Source: Bacteroidales bacterium (GTDB lineage Bacteria; Bacteroidota; Bacteroidia; Bacteroidales; UBA932). Taken from it: a stretch of DNA of 30,373 bases. Below, piece after piece: positions 8,478-16,048 of this stretch (positions are counted from its first letter, which is position 1; every line of letters begins with the position of its first letter). Location: assembly GCA_017461285.1 (NCBI GenBank), contig JAFTYS010000080.1, positions 1 to 30,373 on the forward strand, written 5' to 3'. The notes under the pieces are model-generated. The model searched no databases and was not told where the DNA came from. It saw only the letters and a program-made list of their open reading frames with translations. Both the position numbers and the translations under genes were made by a program.

Positions 8478-9059
8478 ATGGAAGAGAACGCAAAATACTA
8501 CGAAACTTATGAGGAGAATCTCCTGAGGGAGATGCTCAGGATGTGCACAAGCCTCGGGATGCTTGACGGAGACCTTCTCCGCTCTGATGACATAGACCAG
8601 AAATGGAAGGAATGGGCCCCCGAATATATCGCAGAAGCCCTTCCGGAAGTGAACCAGTATCCTGAATTCGCGATCGCATGCGCCGGATACGCCGGCATGG
8701 CGGCGGCGCAATGGTGGGATGAAGACTGGGGACGCCATCATGGAGCGAAGTACGAGACCCTTCACGGACCGAGAGGATTCGACGACATGGACGAGTTCAT
8801 AGTCCGGAACATCCTCGATCTCGCCCTGGATTCGACCGACGCCAAGCAGATCATGAACATCCTGCTGTGCTGCGCCCAGAAGGCAACCACATTCATACAG
8901 CATGAACACATCGAAGCGCAGACAGTGAAGGCATTCCATATCTTTGCCCGCACAGTGCAGGTCATGTACCGCATCGGCGCAGCCCTTCAGCTGAAGCGCC
9001 TGGGATACAAGTTCCACAAGGTAGACCTCTCCCGCTCCGGCATGAAGCCGCTCTCGTAA
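8478..9059 (+). CDS. Hypothetical protein, function unknown
   Basis: A 193-aa soluble protein with no signal peptide or membrane segment. It begins MEENAKYYETYEENLLREM, and the frame is open upstream through the terminator, which cannot be coding. It is acidic and mainly helical by composition, with a Trp-rich patch (AAQWWDEDWGRHHG, residues about 86-99) and a central GPRGFDDMDEF segment. His-rich and Cys-containing stretches (LLCCAQKATTFIQHEH) could bind metal, but no catalytic motif is recognised. I believe relatives occur in other Bacteroidales, but cannot name the family. It converges on the 9086 gene with a 26-base gap. Confidence 0.75.
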   Translation: MEENAKYYETYEENLLREMLRMCTSLGMLDGDLLRSDDIDQKWKEWAPEYIAEALPEVNQYPEFAIACAGYAGMAAAQWWDEDWGRHHGAKYETLHGPRGFDDMDEFIVRNILDLALDSTDAKQIMNILLCCAQKATTFIQHEHIEAQTVKAFHIFARTVQVMYRIGAALQLKRLGYKFHKVDLSRSGMKPLS

Positions 9060-9085
9060 ACGGCATGCCTTAGCCTTTACATCGT

Positions 9086-9523
9086 TTATTCTTTCGGCAA
9101 ATGCTTGTTCACAAATTTTGGGAAGGTGATGACGAAGTATATCGTTCCAAGAATGATCAGTTCTCCGAATATGTTGATGCCAAACATGCCGCATACGACG
9201 AAAGCGACAACGAAGACAAGAACCAGCGGAAGAAAATACCTGAAGAACGTCTTGCGCAGGAACTTCTTTCCTTCGGCCATGTTGCTGCAGTGCGAGAGGT
9301 AATCCTCAACACAGAGCATGACACCATAGCAGACTACAGCCATGCCCACTGCGGTAACGATTGTCCAGATCAAGCCGTCCGCACCCTCAAAAGTCCTGCT
9401 GCTGTCCTTTACGAATTGCAGGTTTGAAACCATCAGCAGGACAAGGAAACTGATGACACCAAATAGAAGAGAAACCAATAAAGGTTTCTTCTCGAATCTC
9501 CATTTGCCGTAATTACTTTGCAT
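9086..9523 (-). CDS. Small four-helix membrane protein, function unknown
   Basis: A 145-aa protein with a basic N-terminus (MQSNYGKWRFEKKP) and four hydrophobic segments at roughly residues 14-34, 50-71, 93-112 and 114-132. The N-terminal charge suggests the N-terminus stays cytoplasmic. A short loop with Cys and His (VEDYLSHCSNMAEGKK) separates helices 2 and 3. No family is recognised. It is the last gene of a five-gene minus-strand cluster, 21 bases after the DUF6624-like gene. The region looks more AT-rich by eye than the flanking housekeeping genes. Confidence 0.7.
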   Translation of the reverse strand: MQSNYGKWRFEKKPLLVSLLFGVISFLVLLMVSNLQFVKDSSRTFEGADGLIWTIVTAVGMAVVCYGVMLCVEDYLSHCSNMAEGKKFLRKTFFRYFLPLVLVFVVAFVVCGMFGINIFGELIILGTIYFVITFPKFVNKHLPKE

Positions 9524-9544
9524 ACCTTTCTGTTTAATCTTAGT

Positions 9545-10195
9545 TTAATGCTGTATGAAATCTTTCACTCTTTTCTTCTTGTCATAGATAATCTCTACGC
9601 CTTGCTGCTTCACCATCTCCAGATATTCCTCAATCGGACTTAACCCGACTGATTGACGCAGTTGATTCAGCTTGTCCGGATTTTCGACAGGCCAGATGTA
9701 AATCACCGCCTTGCCACCTGCGGTTATTGAGTATGCCTGCGTACCGTATTTCTGAGGCTTGCCGGCATTCATCAGCATCCGGTCTTCCATAGTAACGAGT
9801 TCATCCATAGACAGATATCCATTCTCAACCGCATCGTGAAAGAGTCCGACGTACTTCTTCATGGTCTTAAGATCACTGTGGTCAATCACCAGAAAAATGG
9901 CATTGTTTGCATCTTCGGAAAGGCCGTCAGGCCAGCCGTATGTATCAAGAATCCGTGAGACAACTTCAAGGTTCGCATTGTCTGTCTCCTCCATCTTCAT
10001 AGCATATGCGATGATTTCATCCTGTGTGGCCTTCCCTGCCGCAACCTTCGCCCAATCAGAACGCACTTCCTGGTCTTTTCTACCTATATCGCACAAAAGA
10101 GAATCCAGCATATCCCTTGTATCTGCTGTTCCGGTTTGGGCGCTTACGGAACAGCAGACTAATGCTGCGAGTATTGTTATGAGCTGTTTTGTCAT
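9545..10195 (-). CDS. Secreted DUF6624-like protein
   Basis: A 216-aa protein with a clear signal peptide (MTKQLITILAALVCCSVSAQ, cleavage about residue 20), so it is probably periplasmic. The mature part matches the pattern I associate with DUF6624: DQEVRSDW, a YGWP motif, FLVIDHSDLKTMKKY, a DRMLMNAGKPQKYGTQ block and the terminal LRQSVGLSPIEEYL. The conserved Asp, Arg, His and Gln residues could form an active site, but the family has no established activity that I know. It lies 8 bases downstream of the transglutaminase-like gene and is surely co-transcribed with it. Confidence 0.72.
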   Translation of the reverse strand: MTKQLITILAALVCCSVSAQTGTADTRDMLDSLLCDIGRKDQEVRSDWAKVAAGKATQDEIIAYAMKMEETDNANLEVVSRILDTYGWPDGLSEDANNAIFLVIDHSDLKTMKKYVGLFHDAVENGYLSMDELVTMEDRMLMNAGKPQKYGTQAYSITAGGKAVIYIWPVENPDKLNQLRQSVGLSPIEEYLEMVKQQGVEIIYDKKKRVKDFIQH

Positions 10196-10203
10196 AGATG
10201 TTA

Positions 10204-11124
10204 CTATTTCCAGAACTTGTCCGGGTCGTGAGTTATAGTGTAGACGATATCCCTGAATGGTTCGAATCCTTCAGGTACAAGTGCGTAATAGCGGTTTCTA
10301 AGAGCCGACTGAGGAAGAGTAGTGTAATCCTCCTGATAGAATCCCAATGCTCCCCAGCAGCAGAACCAGTAGGTGTTCTTGGCCATGTATGCGTAATAGT
10401 CAGTCATCTTTGAACTCCCTTTTTCAAAGCCAGGGTAGAACTTCATCTTTTCTCCGCTTATATATTTCTCACGCATTTGCCTCAGAGAAAGAAGATTGCC
10501 GTCAAGGTCTGTGACATAACGCCCGCCCATATCAGTGTCAAGCATCACCCATTGCTGACTTTCCGGCAGCCAGACCTCATTGACGACATGGCAGTCATTA
10601 TCATTCTCATCCTGAGGCAAGCAGGTTATGTATCTTGCCTTGATTCCTGCTGCTGTAAGAAGTTCAAAGGTCATGATGCTGTGCAGACGGCAGTTGAAAG
10701 CAGGTTCAACATTCTTGGTATATTCCCAGAGACCGATAGCATTCTTGTATTCAGGCTGTATCTTCTGATTTTCGTGAGGGATGTTGAACGCGACAAACTT
10801 GCCGATAGCAAGAGCCTTGTCCCATGTTGAAGCCGTAGCATCATATAGCGTGTCCAACTGGAAATAATCCATAATCTCCTTTGCCCGGATGCTGTCTTTA
10901 ACGTATTCAATATCAACGAATGTCGAGTCAGGACTGTATGCCCCGCATGTTCTGAGCAGATCAACTCTTTCTTCAAATCGAGCCAGGTTGCTTTCATCGA
11001 AGCTTACACTAACGTAATAAAGCTTTGAGGTGTTGATGAAGATGATAAATGATACAGTCAATGCTCCGATGAGTGCCAGCAGATATACGATAGTTTTGAG
11101 GATTATCTTGAATGTTCGTTTCAT
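10204..11124 (-). CDS. Membrane-anchored transglutaminase-like protein
   Basis: A 306-aa protein with one N-terminal membrane segment (residues about 9-31) and an extracytoplasmic transglutaminase-core-like domain. The papain-like triad is visible: Cys145 in FNCRLHSIMTFELL, His179 in DCHVVNEVW, and Asp196 in WVMLDTDMGG, with the usual spacing. Bacterial members of this fold are usually thiol proteases, amidases or cross-linking enzymes acting on envelope proteins or peptidoglycan; the substrate here is unknown. The C-terminal part (about 235-306) is aromatic-rich and specific to this subgroup. It is central in the five-gene cluster and directly followed by the secreted DUF6624-like protein, a possible partner or substrate. 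Confidence 0.75.
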   Translation of the reverse strand: MKRTFKIILKTIVYLLALIGALTVSFIIFINTSKLYYVSVSFDESNLARFEERVDLLRTCGAYSPDSTFVDIEYVKDSIRAKEIMDYFQLDTLYDATASTWDKALAIGKFVAFNIPHENQKIQPEYKNAIGLWEYTKNVEPAFNCRLHSIMTFELLTAAGIKARYITCLPQDENDNDCHVVNEVWLPESQQWVMLDTDMGGRYVTDLDGNLLSLRQMREKYISGEKMKFYPGFEKGSSKMTDYYAYMAKNTYWFCCWGALGFYQEDYTTLPQSALRNRYYALVPEGFEPFRDIVYTITHDPDKFWK

Positions 11125-11159
11125 GTTCTTCTATTTCTTTGATTTGATCGAGTGCGATT

Positions 11160-11570
11160 TTACTGCAAAAATGCACTCGATGCGTCGGAGTCATAAGCCT
11201 TCTTTGCTTTGTATAGAATGATATTGTTAGTTGTTGAATAAATTACAGCTGCTGTAATGGCCAGATAAAGCCAGTTGAAATATCCTCCCGGTCCCATACA
11301 GAATCCGACTATTGACAAAGCTGTCATGAGTACGATAGAGACGAAGTTGGCTATTATCATTCCCTTTTCTGTCTTGGCAAGATATGCCGGATTGTTCTCG
11401 TTTTTAATACGTGTATAAAGGCTTACAGAACCGAAGATTATGATTACGCTAAATGTCGTTGTCAGGATTCCGTCAAATCCTTTATCCAAGGTTCTATAGA
11501 TAAAAAACACAATCAAAAACGCCATCATCGGCACAAATGAAGCTATGCGGAAGACTTTAAGTGTTTTCAT
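11160..11570 (-). CDS. Small membrane protein, function unknown
   Basis: A 136-aa protein with four hydrophobic segments at about residues 8-26, 34-52, 70-90 and 97-117, and a short hydrophilic C-terminus. The start MKTLKVFRIA carries the positive charges expected on the inside. No motif or family is recognised. It lies second in the minus-strand cluster, 20 bases after the 75-aa membrane protein and 35 before the transglutaminase-like gene. Confidence 0.65.
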   Translation of the reverse strand: MKTLKVFRIASFVPMMAFLIVFFIYRTLDKGFDGILTTTFSVIIIFGSVSLYTRIKNENNPAYLAKTEKGMIIANFVSIVLMTALSIVGFCMGPGGYFNWLYLAITAAVIYSTTNNIILYKAKKAYDSDASSAFLQ

Positions 11571-11590
11571 AATCGTGTCAATTTATTAGG

Positions 11591-11818
11591 TCAGCTGTTT
11601 TTCAGTTTGCGGTACTTGGTCAGATAGTATACGAAAAGAATGATGCTGCAAAGCAGTGATCCAAGGGCCAGATACAAGACAAGGTCTGATGAAATTCCGG
11701 ACTTGTCTTCAGGTGCAGAGCCAAAAATGTTTGCCAGGCAGACGCAAAGCAGTGCAGCGGCCGAAAACCCTGTGGCTTTCATCCCGCCCTTGAGGTCTTT
11801 TTCAGTGAAATCTTTCAT
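11591..11818 (-). CDS. Two-helix small membrane protein, function unknown
   Basis: A 75-aa protein with two hydrophobic segments (about residues 15-33 and 44-66) and a basic C-terminal tail (TKYRKLKNS). It is the first gene of the cluster, about 50 bases downstream of a TAAATTTG promoter. No family is recognised. Its reality is supported by the promoter, the start placement and the tight spacing to the following genes. Confidence 0.62.
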   Translation of the reverse strand: MKDFTEKDLKGGMKATGFSAAALLCVCLANIFGSAPEDKSGISSDLVLYLALGSLLCSIILFVYYLTKYRKLKNS

Positions 11819-11846
11819 AATTGCATGTGTTCGTTATATATAACAT

Positions 11847-11876
11847 GTCCTTGGCAGTCGGCGGACTACCAAGGAC
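11847..11876. promoter_or_regulatory. Operator-like palindrome abutting the cluster promoter
   Basis: Arms GTCCTTGG (11847-11854) and CCAAGGAC (11869-11876) enclose a second inverted repeat, AGTC-GGCG-GACT. This makes a 12-bp stem with one mismatch. It touches the -7 box (11876-11883) of the minus-strand promoter and has no T-run on either side. It is better read as an operator or 5' mRNA hairpin than as a terminator. Confidence 0.5.
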
Positions 11877-11883
11877 AAATTTA
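11876..11883 (-). promoter_or_regulatory. -7 box of the five-gene membrane/transglutaminase cluster
   Basis: TAAATTTG on the minus strand, 58 bases upstream of the 75-aa gene and inside the gap after the TonB receptor gene. Confidence 0.6.
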
Positions 11884-11919
11884 GAAAAAGGAAATGACTT
11901 TTTGAATACTTTGCGGGAT

Positions 11920-14199
11920 TTAAAACCTGAACGCAACCTTGAGCATGCAGTTTGCGGGGGCCTGCGGATAGATGCCGACATCGGAGATGTAGGCATCATC
12001 CTGCTGGAAATAGGCTCGCCAGAGCCATGCATCGGCATAATACATCCTGTTGAAAAGGTTATTGACATGGAAGGAGAGGGAGACTGCAGAGTTTCCGGAA
12101 ACAGGGATCTCATACCCCATCGCAAAGCCTGCCACGAAATATGCCGGAATCGAACGCTCTTCGGAAGATGTGTTGTCGTAATACTGTCGGCCGACATATT
12201 TACCGTTCAAGGACACATAGGCGGAATTCAATGAACCCGACGAGAATGCAAACGGACGTACAGTCACTCCGGCCATACCCACAACCGAAGGAGACATCAG
12301 GATGTCCGTATTCTCGAACTCGACCTCATGCTGGCCAAGATAGTTCCAGTCATTCATGTTGTCATACATCTCATAATACGCGGTATATCTACGTATCTTA
12401 TTGTCCGACAATGTGATATTACCATTCATCTGAATCCATTCGAGAGGTTTCCACGCTGCTGCAACCTCGATGCCTCGACGCCAGCTGCGCGGCACATTCT
12501 CCTTTATGGCGTAACCGACATCGGTTAGCTTTCCGGTCTCCAGAAGCATGTCCCAGTATTCCATCAGATAAAGGTTTGCGGACAACGAGAATTTTTCTGT
12601 CACATGCTCATAGCCGATTTCCAGATCGAGCATCTTTTCAGGACGAATGTCCACTCCCCTTCCTGCGACCCCGGCTGAAGCAGCCTTGTTCGCATCCAGA
12701 ATCAGCTCCTTGATGTCGCTTCTGCCCGGCTCACGATGGCCTAAAGCAGCCGAGATGAATGCTCGTGACGAAGGATTCCAGCGGTATGAGAGGCCTGCGC
12801 GCGGATTGAAGAACTGCCAGTCATCCTTATGGTCAAGAAGGACGCCGTCGTCTTCCGGTCCCGACATATTCAGCCATACCCCTCTGTACTGAAGGTCCGC
12901 ATATGCGGTCAGAGAAGGTGAAACATGCATTTCTCCGCGTACGAATGCATTTGCCTCATGCTTGAGACCGTTGTTCATATACCACTGATGGCCGGCATAG
13001 TCGAACGAGTCACCGAGCACGTCGCTCCAAAGGACAGATCCGATATGGTCTCCGTCGTAACGGGACAGATTGATTCCTGCAGTCAGGTTAAGAAGCTCGG
13101 AATTATAGCGCAGGTCCGAATTCAGGACGAAATAGTCATTTGCCAGAGCTTCCTTGGTAATGAAGTCACCTTCGTCATACTGAACACCTCCGACAACCGG
13201 AGAAGGCATCAGATATTTTGAGAATGATTTTCCAGCCTTGTAGTTCTCATAATATCCGTCACCACGGGTGTAATTGAAAGTGGAGCTCCATGCCAACCGA
13301 TCGGAAAAGGAATGGGTATAATTCAGCTGAAGATGGTGCTGGGTATAGTTATCTGTCTCATTATCATAATAATGTACATTCCCGAAGGCATCGTAATACT
13401 CGCCTGCCGGGTTGTACCTCCTGTCCTTCTCGTATTGCTCGAGGCTTATGCCTTCCCATGTGATTCCCGTCCTCTGGTCGCCCATGAGCCATGTCAGACG
13501 CAGGGAATTGCGCTCATTCATCCAGCCGAGGACAGCCATGGCAGACTGTACGTCAGCGAATGCATTGCGGATGTATCCGTCAGTCGAGCTGCGCGAGTAC
13601 GCAGCATTGAAATACATACCCGACTTCATCAGTCCTGTACCAGCTGAATAGACATTCATGAATGTGCCGTATGAGCCTACGGACATTTCAGCCGATGCGA
13701 AAGGATCGGGACCGACCGAAGCCGTACTCATGTTGATGCTGGCTCCGAATGCGCCTGCACCATTTGCGGATGTGCCGAGTCCACGCTGGAGCTGGACGCT
13801 GGAAATCATGGATGAAAGAGCGGGAATATTGACCCAGAAGACTTCCTGCGACTCGGCATCATTCAGCGTGATGCCGTTCAGGGTAACATTGATCTGCGAG
13901 CCCTTGGATCCGCGGACAGTCAGCTTGGAATAGCCCAGACCGGTTCCTCCTTCGTTTACAGAGACGACTGAAGGCTGGAGGGCCAGATTCATAGGAAGGG
14001 AGTTAAGCGGATTGGAGCGCCTGAGCTCTTCCTTTCCGACCATTGTGTAGGTTACAGGCGTATCCTTGCCTGCCCTGGATGATGAGACGACAACGCTGTC
14101 AAGTCTCTCGACCTTTTCATCGGCCGCTTCTTTCTCCGCACCTTGTGCCGGGAAAGGGATCAGCGAAACTAACGCTGCAAAAAACAAAAAACCTCGCAT
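11920..14199 (-). CDS. TonB-dependent outer-membrane receptor, predicted thiamine uptake
   Basis: A 759-aa outer-membrane beta-barrel receptor. A signal peptide (MRGFLFFAALVSLIPFPAQG) is followed by a TonB-box-like DSVVVSSSRAG. The plug domain runs about residues 45-165 (LTVRGSKGSQINVTLNGI, VQLQRGLGTSANGAGAFG), and the barrel runs to a terminal Phe (LKVAFRF), the usual signal for BAM assembly. A TPP riboswitch precedes it, so the cargo is inferred to be thiamine, a phosphate ester or a precursor. TPP-riboswitch-controlled TonB receptors are established in Bacteroides. No inner-membrane thiamine transporter or thiamine kinase gene lies beside it. The frame is open to an ATG at 14244, but only the ATG at 14199 is directly followed by a signal peptide. 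Confidence 0.93.
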   Translation of the reverse strand: MRGFLFFAALVSLIPFPAQGAEKEAADEKVERLDSVVVSSSRAGKDTPVTYTMVGKEELRRSNPLNSLPMNLALQPSVVSVNEGGTGLGYSKLTVRGSKGSQINVTLNGITLNDAESQEVFWVNIPALSSMISSVQLQRGLGTSANGAGAFGASINMSTASVGPDPFASAEMSVGSYGTFMNVYSAGTGLMKSGMYFNAAYSRSSTDGYIRNAFADVQSAMAVLGWMNERNSLRLTWLMGDQRTGITWEGISLEQYEKDRRYNPAGEYYDAFGNVHYYDNETDNYTQHHLQLNYTHSFSDRLAWSSTFNYTRGDGYYENYKAGKSFSKYLMPSPVVGGVQYDEGDFITKEALANDYFVLNSDLRYNSELLNLTAGINLSRYDGDHIGSVLWSDVLGDSFDYAGHQWYMNNGLKHEANAFVRGEMHVSPSLTAYADLQYRGVWLNMSGPEDDGVLLDHKDDWQFFNPRAGLSYRWNPSSRAFISAALGHREPGRSDIKELILDANKAASAGVAGRGVDIRPEKMLDLEIGYEHVTEKFSLSANLYLMEYWDMLLETGKLTDVGYAIKENVPRSWRRGIEVAAAWKPLEWIQMNGNITLSDNKIRRYTAYYEMYDNMNDWNYLGQHEVEFENTDILMSPSVVGMAGVTVRPFAFSSGSLNSAYVSLNGKYVGRQYYDNTSSEERSIPAYFVAGFAMGYEIPVSGNSAVSLSFHVNNLFNRMYYADAWLWRAYFQQDDAYISDVGIYPQAPANCMLKVAFRF

Positions 14200-14218
14200 A
14201 ATGTTGCCACATTTATGC
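14196..14218 (-). promoter_or_regulatory. Start-codon hairpin, likely riboswitch expression platform
   Basis: On the minus strand GCATAAATGT and ACATTATGC form nine base pairs with one bulged A and a GGCA loop. The receptor's AUG (14197-14199) lies in the 3' arm. Upstream, GCTTTC (plus coordinates 14233-14238) can pair with GGAAGC at the 3' end of the riboswitch (14253-14258), giving a plausible switch between P1 and an alternative helix. Confidence 0.5.
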
Positions 14219-14248
14219 AAGGGGGCACGCCCGAAAGCGCACATGAGA

Positions 14249-14330
14249 TGATGCTTCCCTACGCCGGCATTATCCGGATCAGGTTCATGGGTATGATCTC
14301 AGCCCGGACCACTCCGGACACCCCTGCAAA
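14249..14330 (-). promoter_or_regulatory. TPP (THI-box) riboswitch
   Basis: On the minus strand the conserved TPP-aptamer blocks appear in order: GGGGTG, GGCTGAGATCATACCC, GAACCTGATC, GGATAATGCC, and GCGTAGGGAAGC. The helices between them (TCCGG/CCGG-type pairs) fit the three-way junction of the THI element. It senses thiamine pyrophosphate and normally shuts off the downstream gene when TPP is plentiful. That gene is the TonB receptor. Confidence 0.96.
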
Positions 14331-14358
14331 TATTCTTCGTATTCAAGATTCCCGATCA

Positions 14359-14413
14359 GGTCGGGGATGACGTCATGGCCGGCCTAAGGTCGGAGATGAC
14401 GTCATGGCCGGCC
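14359..14413. repeat. Tandem 26-base repeat of palindromic motifs
   Basis: Two near-identical 26-base units (14359-14384 and 14388-14413, differing at one base) are separated by TAA. Each contains the palindromes TGACGTCA and GGCCGGCC. A related ATTCCCGA/TCGGGGAT hairpin lies just before the first unit. Together they fill the gap between the riboswitch and the cyclotransferase gene and look like a small cluster of intergenic palindromic repeats. Confidence 0.8.
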
Positions 14414-14424
14414 GGACCGGCCAT
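14404..14424 (-). repeat. Perfect inverted repeat after the cyclotransferase gene
   Basis: ATGGCCGG-CCGGA-CCGGCCAT: an 8-bp perfect stem, three bases past the cyclotransferase stop and overlapping repeat unit 2. It lacks a T-run, so it may stabilise the 3' end of the mRNA rather than terminate transcription. Confidence 0.55.
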
Positions 14425-14426
14425 CT

Positions 14427-15179
14427 CTATTTTTCTACCAGCCTGACCTCGTAAAGCTTCGGCCAGTTCTTTCCGGTAAGATATATCTTCTTCGTCTGAG
14501 GATTGTATGCTATTCCGTTAAGCACGTCTGTATCAGCAGTATGAAGACTCTTCGGAAGCAGTCCGCGGCAGTCCACGACGCCTTCGACCTTTCCGTTCTT
14601 CGGATTGATTATCACGATCTCATCTGTCGTATATACGTTCGCCCAGACCTTTCCATCTATATATTCAAGCTCGTTGAGCCACCTTACAGGACGTTCGTTC
14701 AAGGTAACCAGCTGCTTCTTCTCCAGACCGAACTGCCCGTTCATGAAGAAGAGGTTCGCCGAGCCGTCAGATGCAATCAGCTGTTTTCCGTCGGTGGTCA
14801 ATCCCCAGCCCTGTCTCGGGTACTTCCATGTCGACAGATACTCCAAGGTATTCGCATCATAGATGAATGCGACCTTCGATTCCCACGTAAGTATGTACAG
14901 ATTGCCGTCGAAGATCACGGATCCTTCCACAAAATATTTCTTGTCGAAGTTCAGCCTCTGCAAAGCATTTCCTGTCTCCATGTCAACCTTTCTGAATGTC
15001 GACTTGCCGTTCACGCCTGTGCTCTCATACATCTGTCCGTCGTGGAAGAAAAGTCCCTGGGTGTATGATTCCGTATCATGCGGATACTCAGCCACGACCT
15101 CGAGAGTGTATTCCCGGACCTTGGCCTCAGTACATGACATAAGGAGCAAAGACAGTATGAGTGCGGTCAACGTTTTCAT
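14427..15179 (-). CDS. Glutaminyl-peptide cyclotransferase-family lipoprotein
   Basis: A 250-aa member of the bacterial/plant-type glutamine cyclotransferase family (a five-bladed beta-propeller), which converts N-terminal glutamine of peptides to pyroglutamate. The start at 15177-15179 gives a lipoprotein signal (MKTLTALILSLLLMSC, lipid on Cys16), placing it at the cell envelope. An in-frame upstream start would hide this signal. Family blocks are SYTQGLFF, YESTGVNGKST, the WLNELEYIDGKVWANVY segment, a GVVDCRGLLP block, and LNGIAYNPQTKKIYLTGKNW near the C-terminus. It is monocistronic by context, with its own -7 box at 15200-15207. Confidence 0.9.
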   Translation of the reverse strand: MKTLTALILSLLLMSCTEAKVREYTLEVVAEYPHDTESYTQGLFFHDGQMYESTGVNGKSTFRKVDMETGNALQRLNFDKKYFVEGSVIFDGNLYILTWESKVAFIYDANTLEYLSTWKYPRQGWGLTTDGKQLIASDGSANLFFMNGQFGLEKKQLVTLNERPVRWLNELEYIDGKVWANVYTTDEIVIINPKNGKVEGVVDCRGLLPKSLHTADTDVLNGIAYNPQTKKIYLTGKNWPKLYEVRLVEK

Positions 15180-15199
15180 AAAAGGCGTATAAAGTGGTA

Positions 15200-15207
15200 C
15201 AAAAGTA
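15200..15207 (-). promoter_or_regulatory. -7 box of the cyclotransferase promoter
   Basis: TACTTTTG on the minus strand, 20 bases upstream of the chosen start; consistent with a short leader. Confidence 0.6.
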
Positions 15208-15237
15208 GTCAAAAAATACATTTTGCGAAAATATTGT

Positions 15238-15245
15238 TACATTTG
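15238..15245 (+). promoter_or_regulatory. -7 box of the 5AR-OYE operon promoter
   Basis: TACATTTG, 23 bases upstream of the ATG at 15269. No clear -33 element is seen at the ideal distance. Confidence 0.6.
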
Positions 15246-15268
15246 CAGATTGTAAAGACTGCAGAAAC

Positions 15269-16048
15269 ATGAGCACATACTATATAATAATGACAGGAAT
15301 GGCCGTCATGGCCGTCATCGTATTCATCGCCTTGTTCTTCTTCAAGGCCGGATACGGATACCTGTCGGCATCAAACTGGGGTCCGAAGATCAGCAACAGA
15401 ACCGCTTGGATCATCATGGAAGCCCCGGCCTTCATATTCCTGCTGTACTATACGATAAGATTCGCCCTCTCGGGAGCGGATACCGGCAACTCCAAGGCCG
15501 TTCTTTATATGATGGCAGGATTCTACCTCCTCCACTATTTCCAGAGGTCATTCATCTTCCCTCTGATGATGCGTGGAAAGAGCACGATGCCTGTAGCCAT
15601 AATGCTCATGGGACTGACATTCAACACCTTGAACGCCTACCTTATCGGAGGATGGCTGTATGGAGAGGCACCGGAAGGGATGTATTCCACAGACTGGCTG
15701 TGGAGCCCGCAGTTCATCATAGGAACCATCGTGTTCTTTATCGGAATGGGCATAAACCTCCATTCCGACCATGTGATCCGAAACCTCCGCAAGCCCGGAG
15801 ACACAAAGCATTATATTCCCCGCAAGGGACTATATAAATACGTAACCTCGGCAAACTATTTCGGCGAATTCACCGAATGGATCGGGTATGCGATACTTAC
15901 CTGGTCGCCTGCAGGAGCGCTTTTCGCGCTCTGGACCTTCGCAAACCTCGGTCCCCGCGCAAAGGCCCTGACAAAAAAATATGAGCAGGAGTTCGGCGAG
16001 GAATATAGAAGACTTGACAAGAAACACATTATACCATTCATTTGGTAA
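15269..16048 (+). CDS. 3-oxo-5-alpha-steroid 4-dehydrogenase (5-alpha-reductase) family protein
   Basis: A 259-aa integral membrane protein of the steroid 5-alpha-reductase superfamily, which uses NADPH to reduce the delta-4 double bond of 3-keto steroids or related enone/polyprenoid substrates. About six hydrophobic helices are visible (for example residues 5-26, 48-68, 77-95 and 104-121). The C-terminal signature SANYFGEFTEWIGYAILTW, then FANLGPRAKAL, then RLDKKHIIPFIW is typical of the family's NADPH/active-site region. The stop overlaps the start of the next gene (TAATG), implying translational coupling. The partner, an OYE-type flavoenzyme, suggests a shared reductive pathway. The true substrate cannot be read from sequence. 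Confidence 0.88.
   Translation: MSTYYIIMTGMAVMAVIVFIALFFFKAGYGYLSASNWGPKISNRTAWIIMEAPAFIFLLYYTIRFALSGADTGNSKAVLYMMAGFYLLHYFQRSFIFPLMMRGKSTMPVAIMLMGLTFNTLNAYLIGGWLYGEAPEGMYSTDWLWSPQFIIGTIVFFIGMGINLHSDHVIRNLRKPGDTKHYIPRKGLYKYVTSANYFGEFTEWIGYAILTWSPAGALFALWTFANLGPRAKALTKKYEQEFGEEYRRLDKKHIIPFIW

Noticed and set aside
8457..9194. Long minus-strand ORF opposite the 8478 gene (245 codons)
   Set aside because: It is Cys- and His-rich, spans the intergenic gap and the neighbouring gene's end, and lacks any family motif or promoter.
11847..11876. Palindrome as a terminator for the TonB receptor gene
   Set aside because: No T-run follows it on the minus strand, and it abuts a promoter box for the next cluster.
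14359..14413. Tandem repeat as a CRISPR array
   Set aside because: Only two units with a 3-base spacer; no spacer-sized unique sequences and no cas genes.
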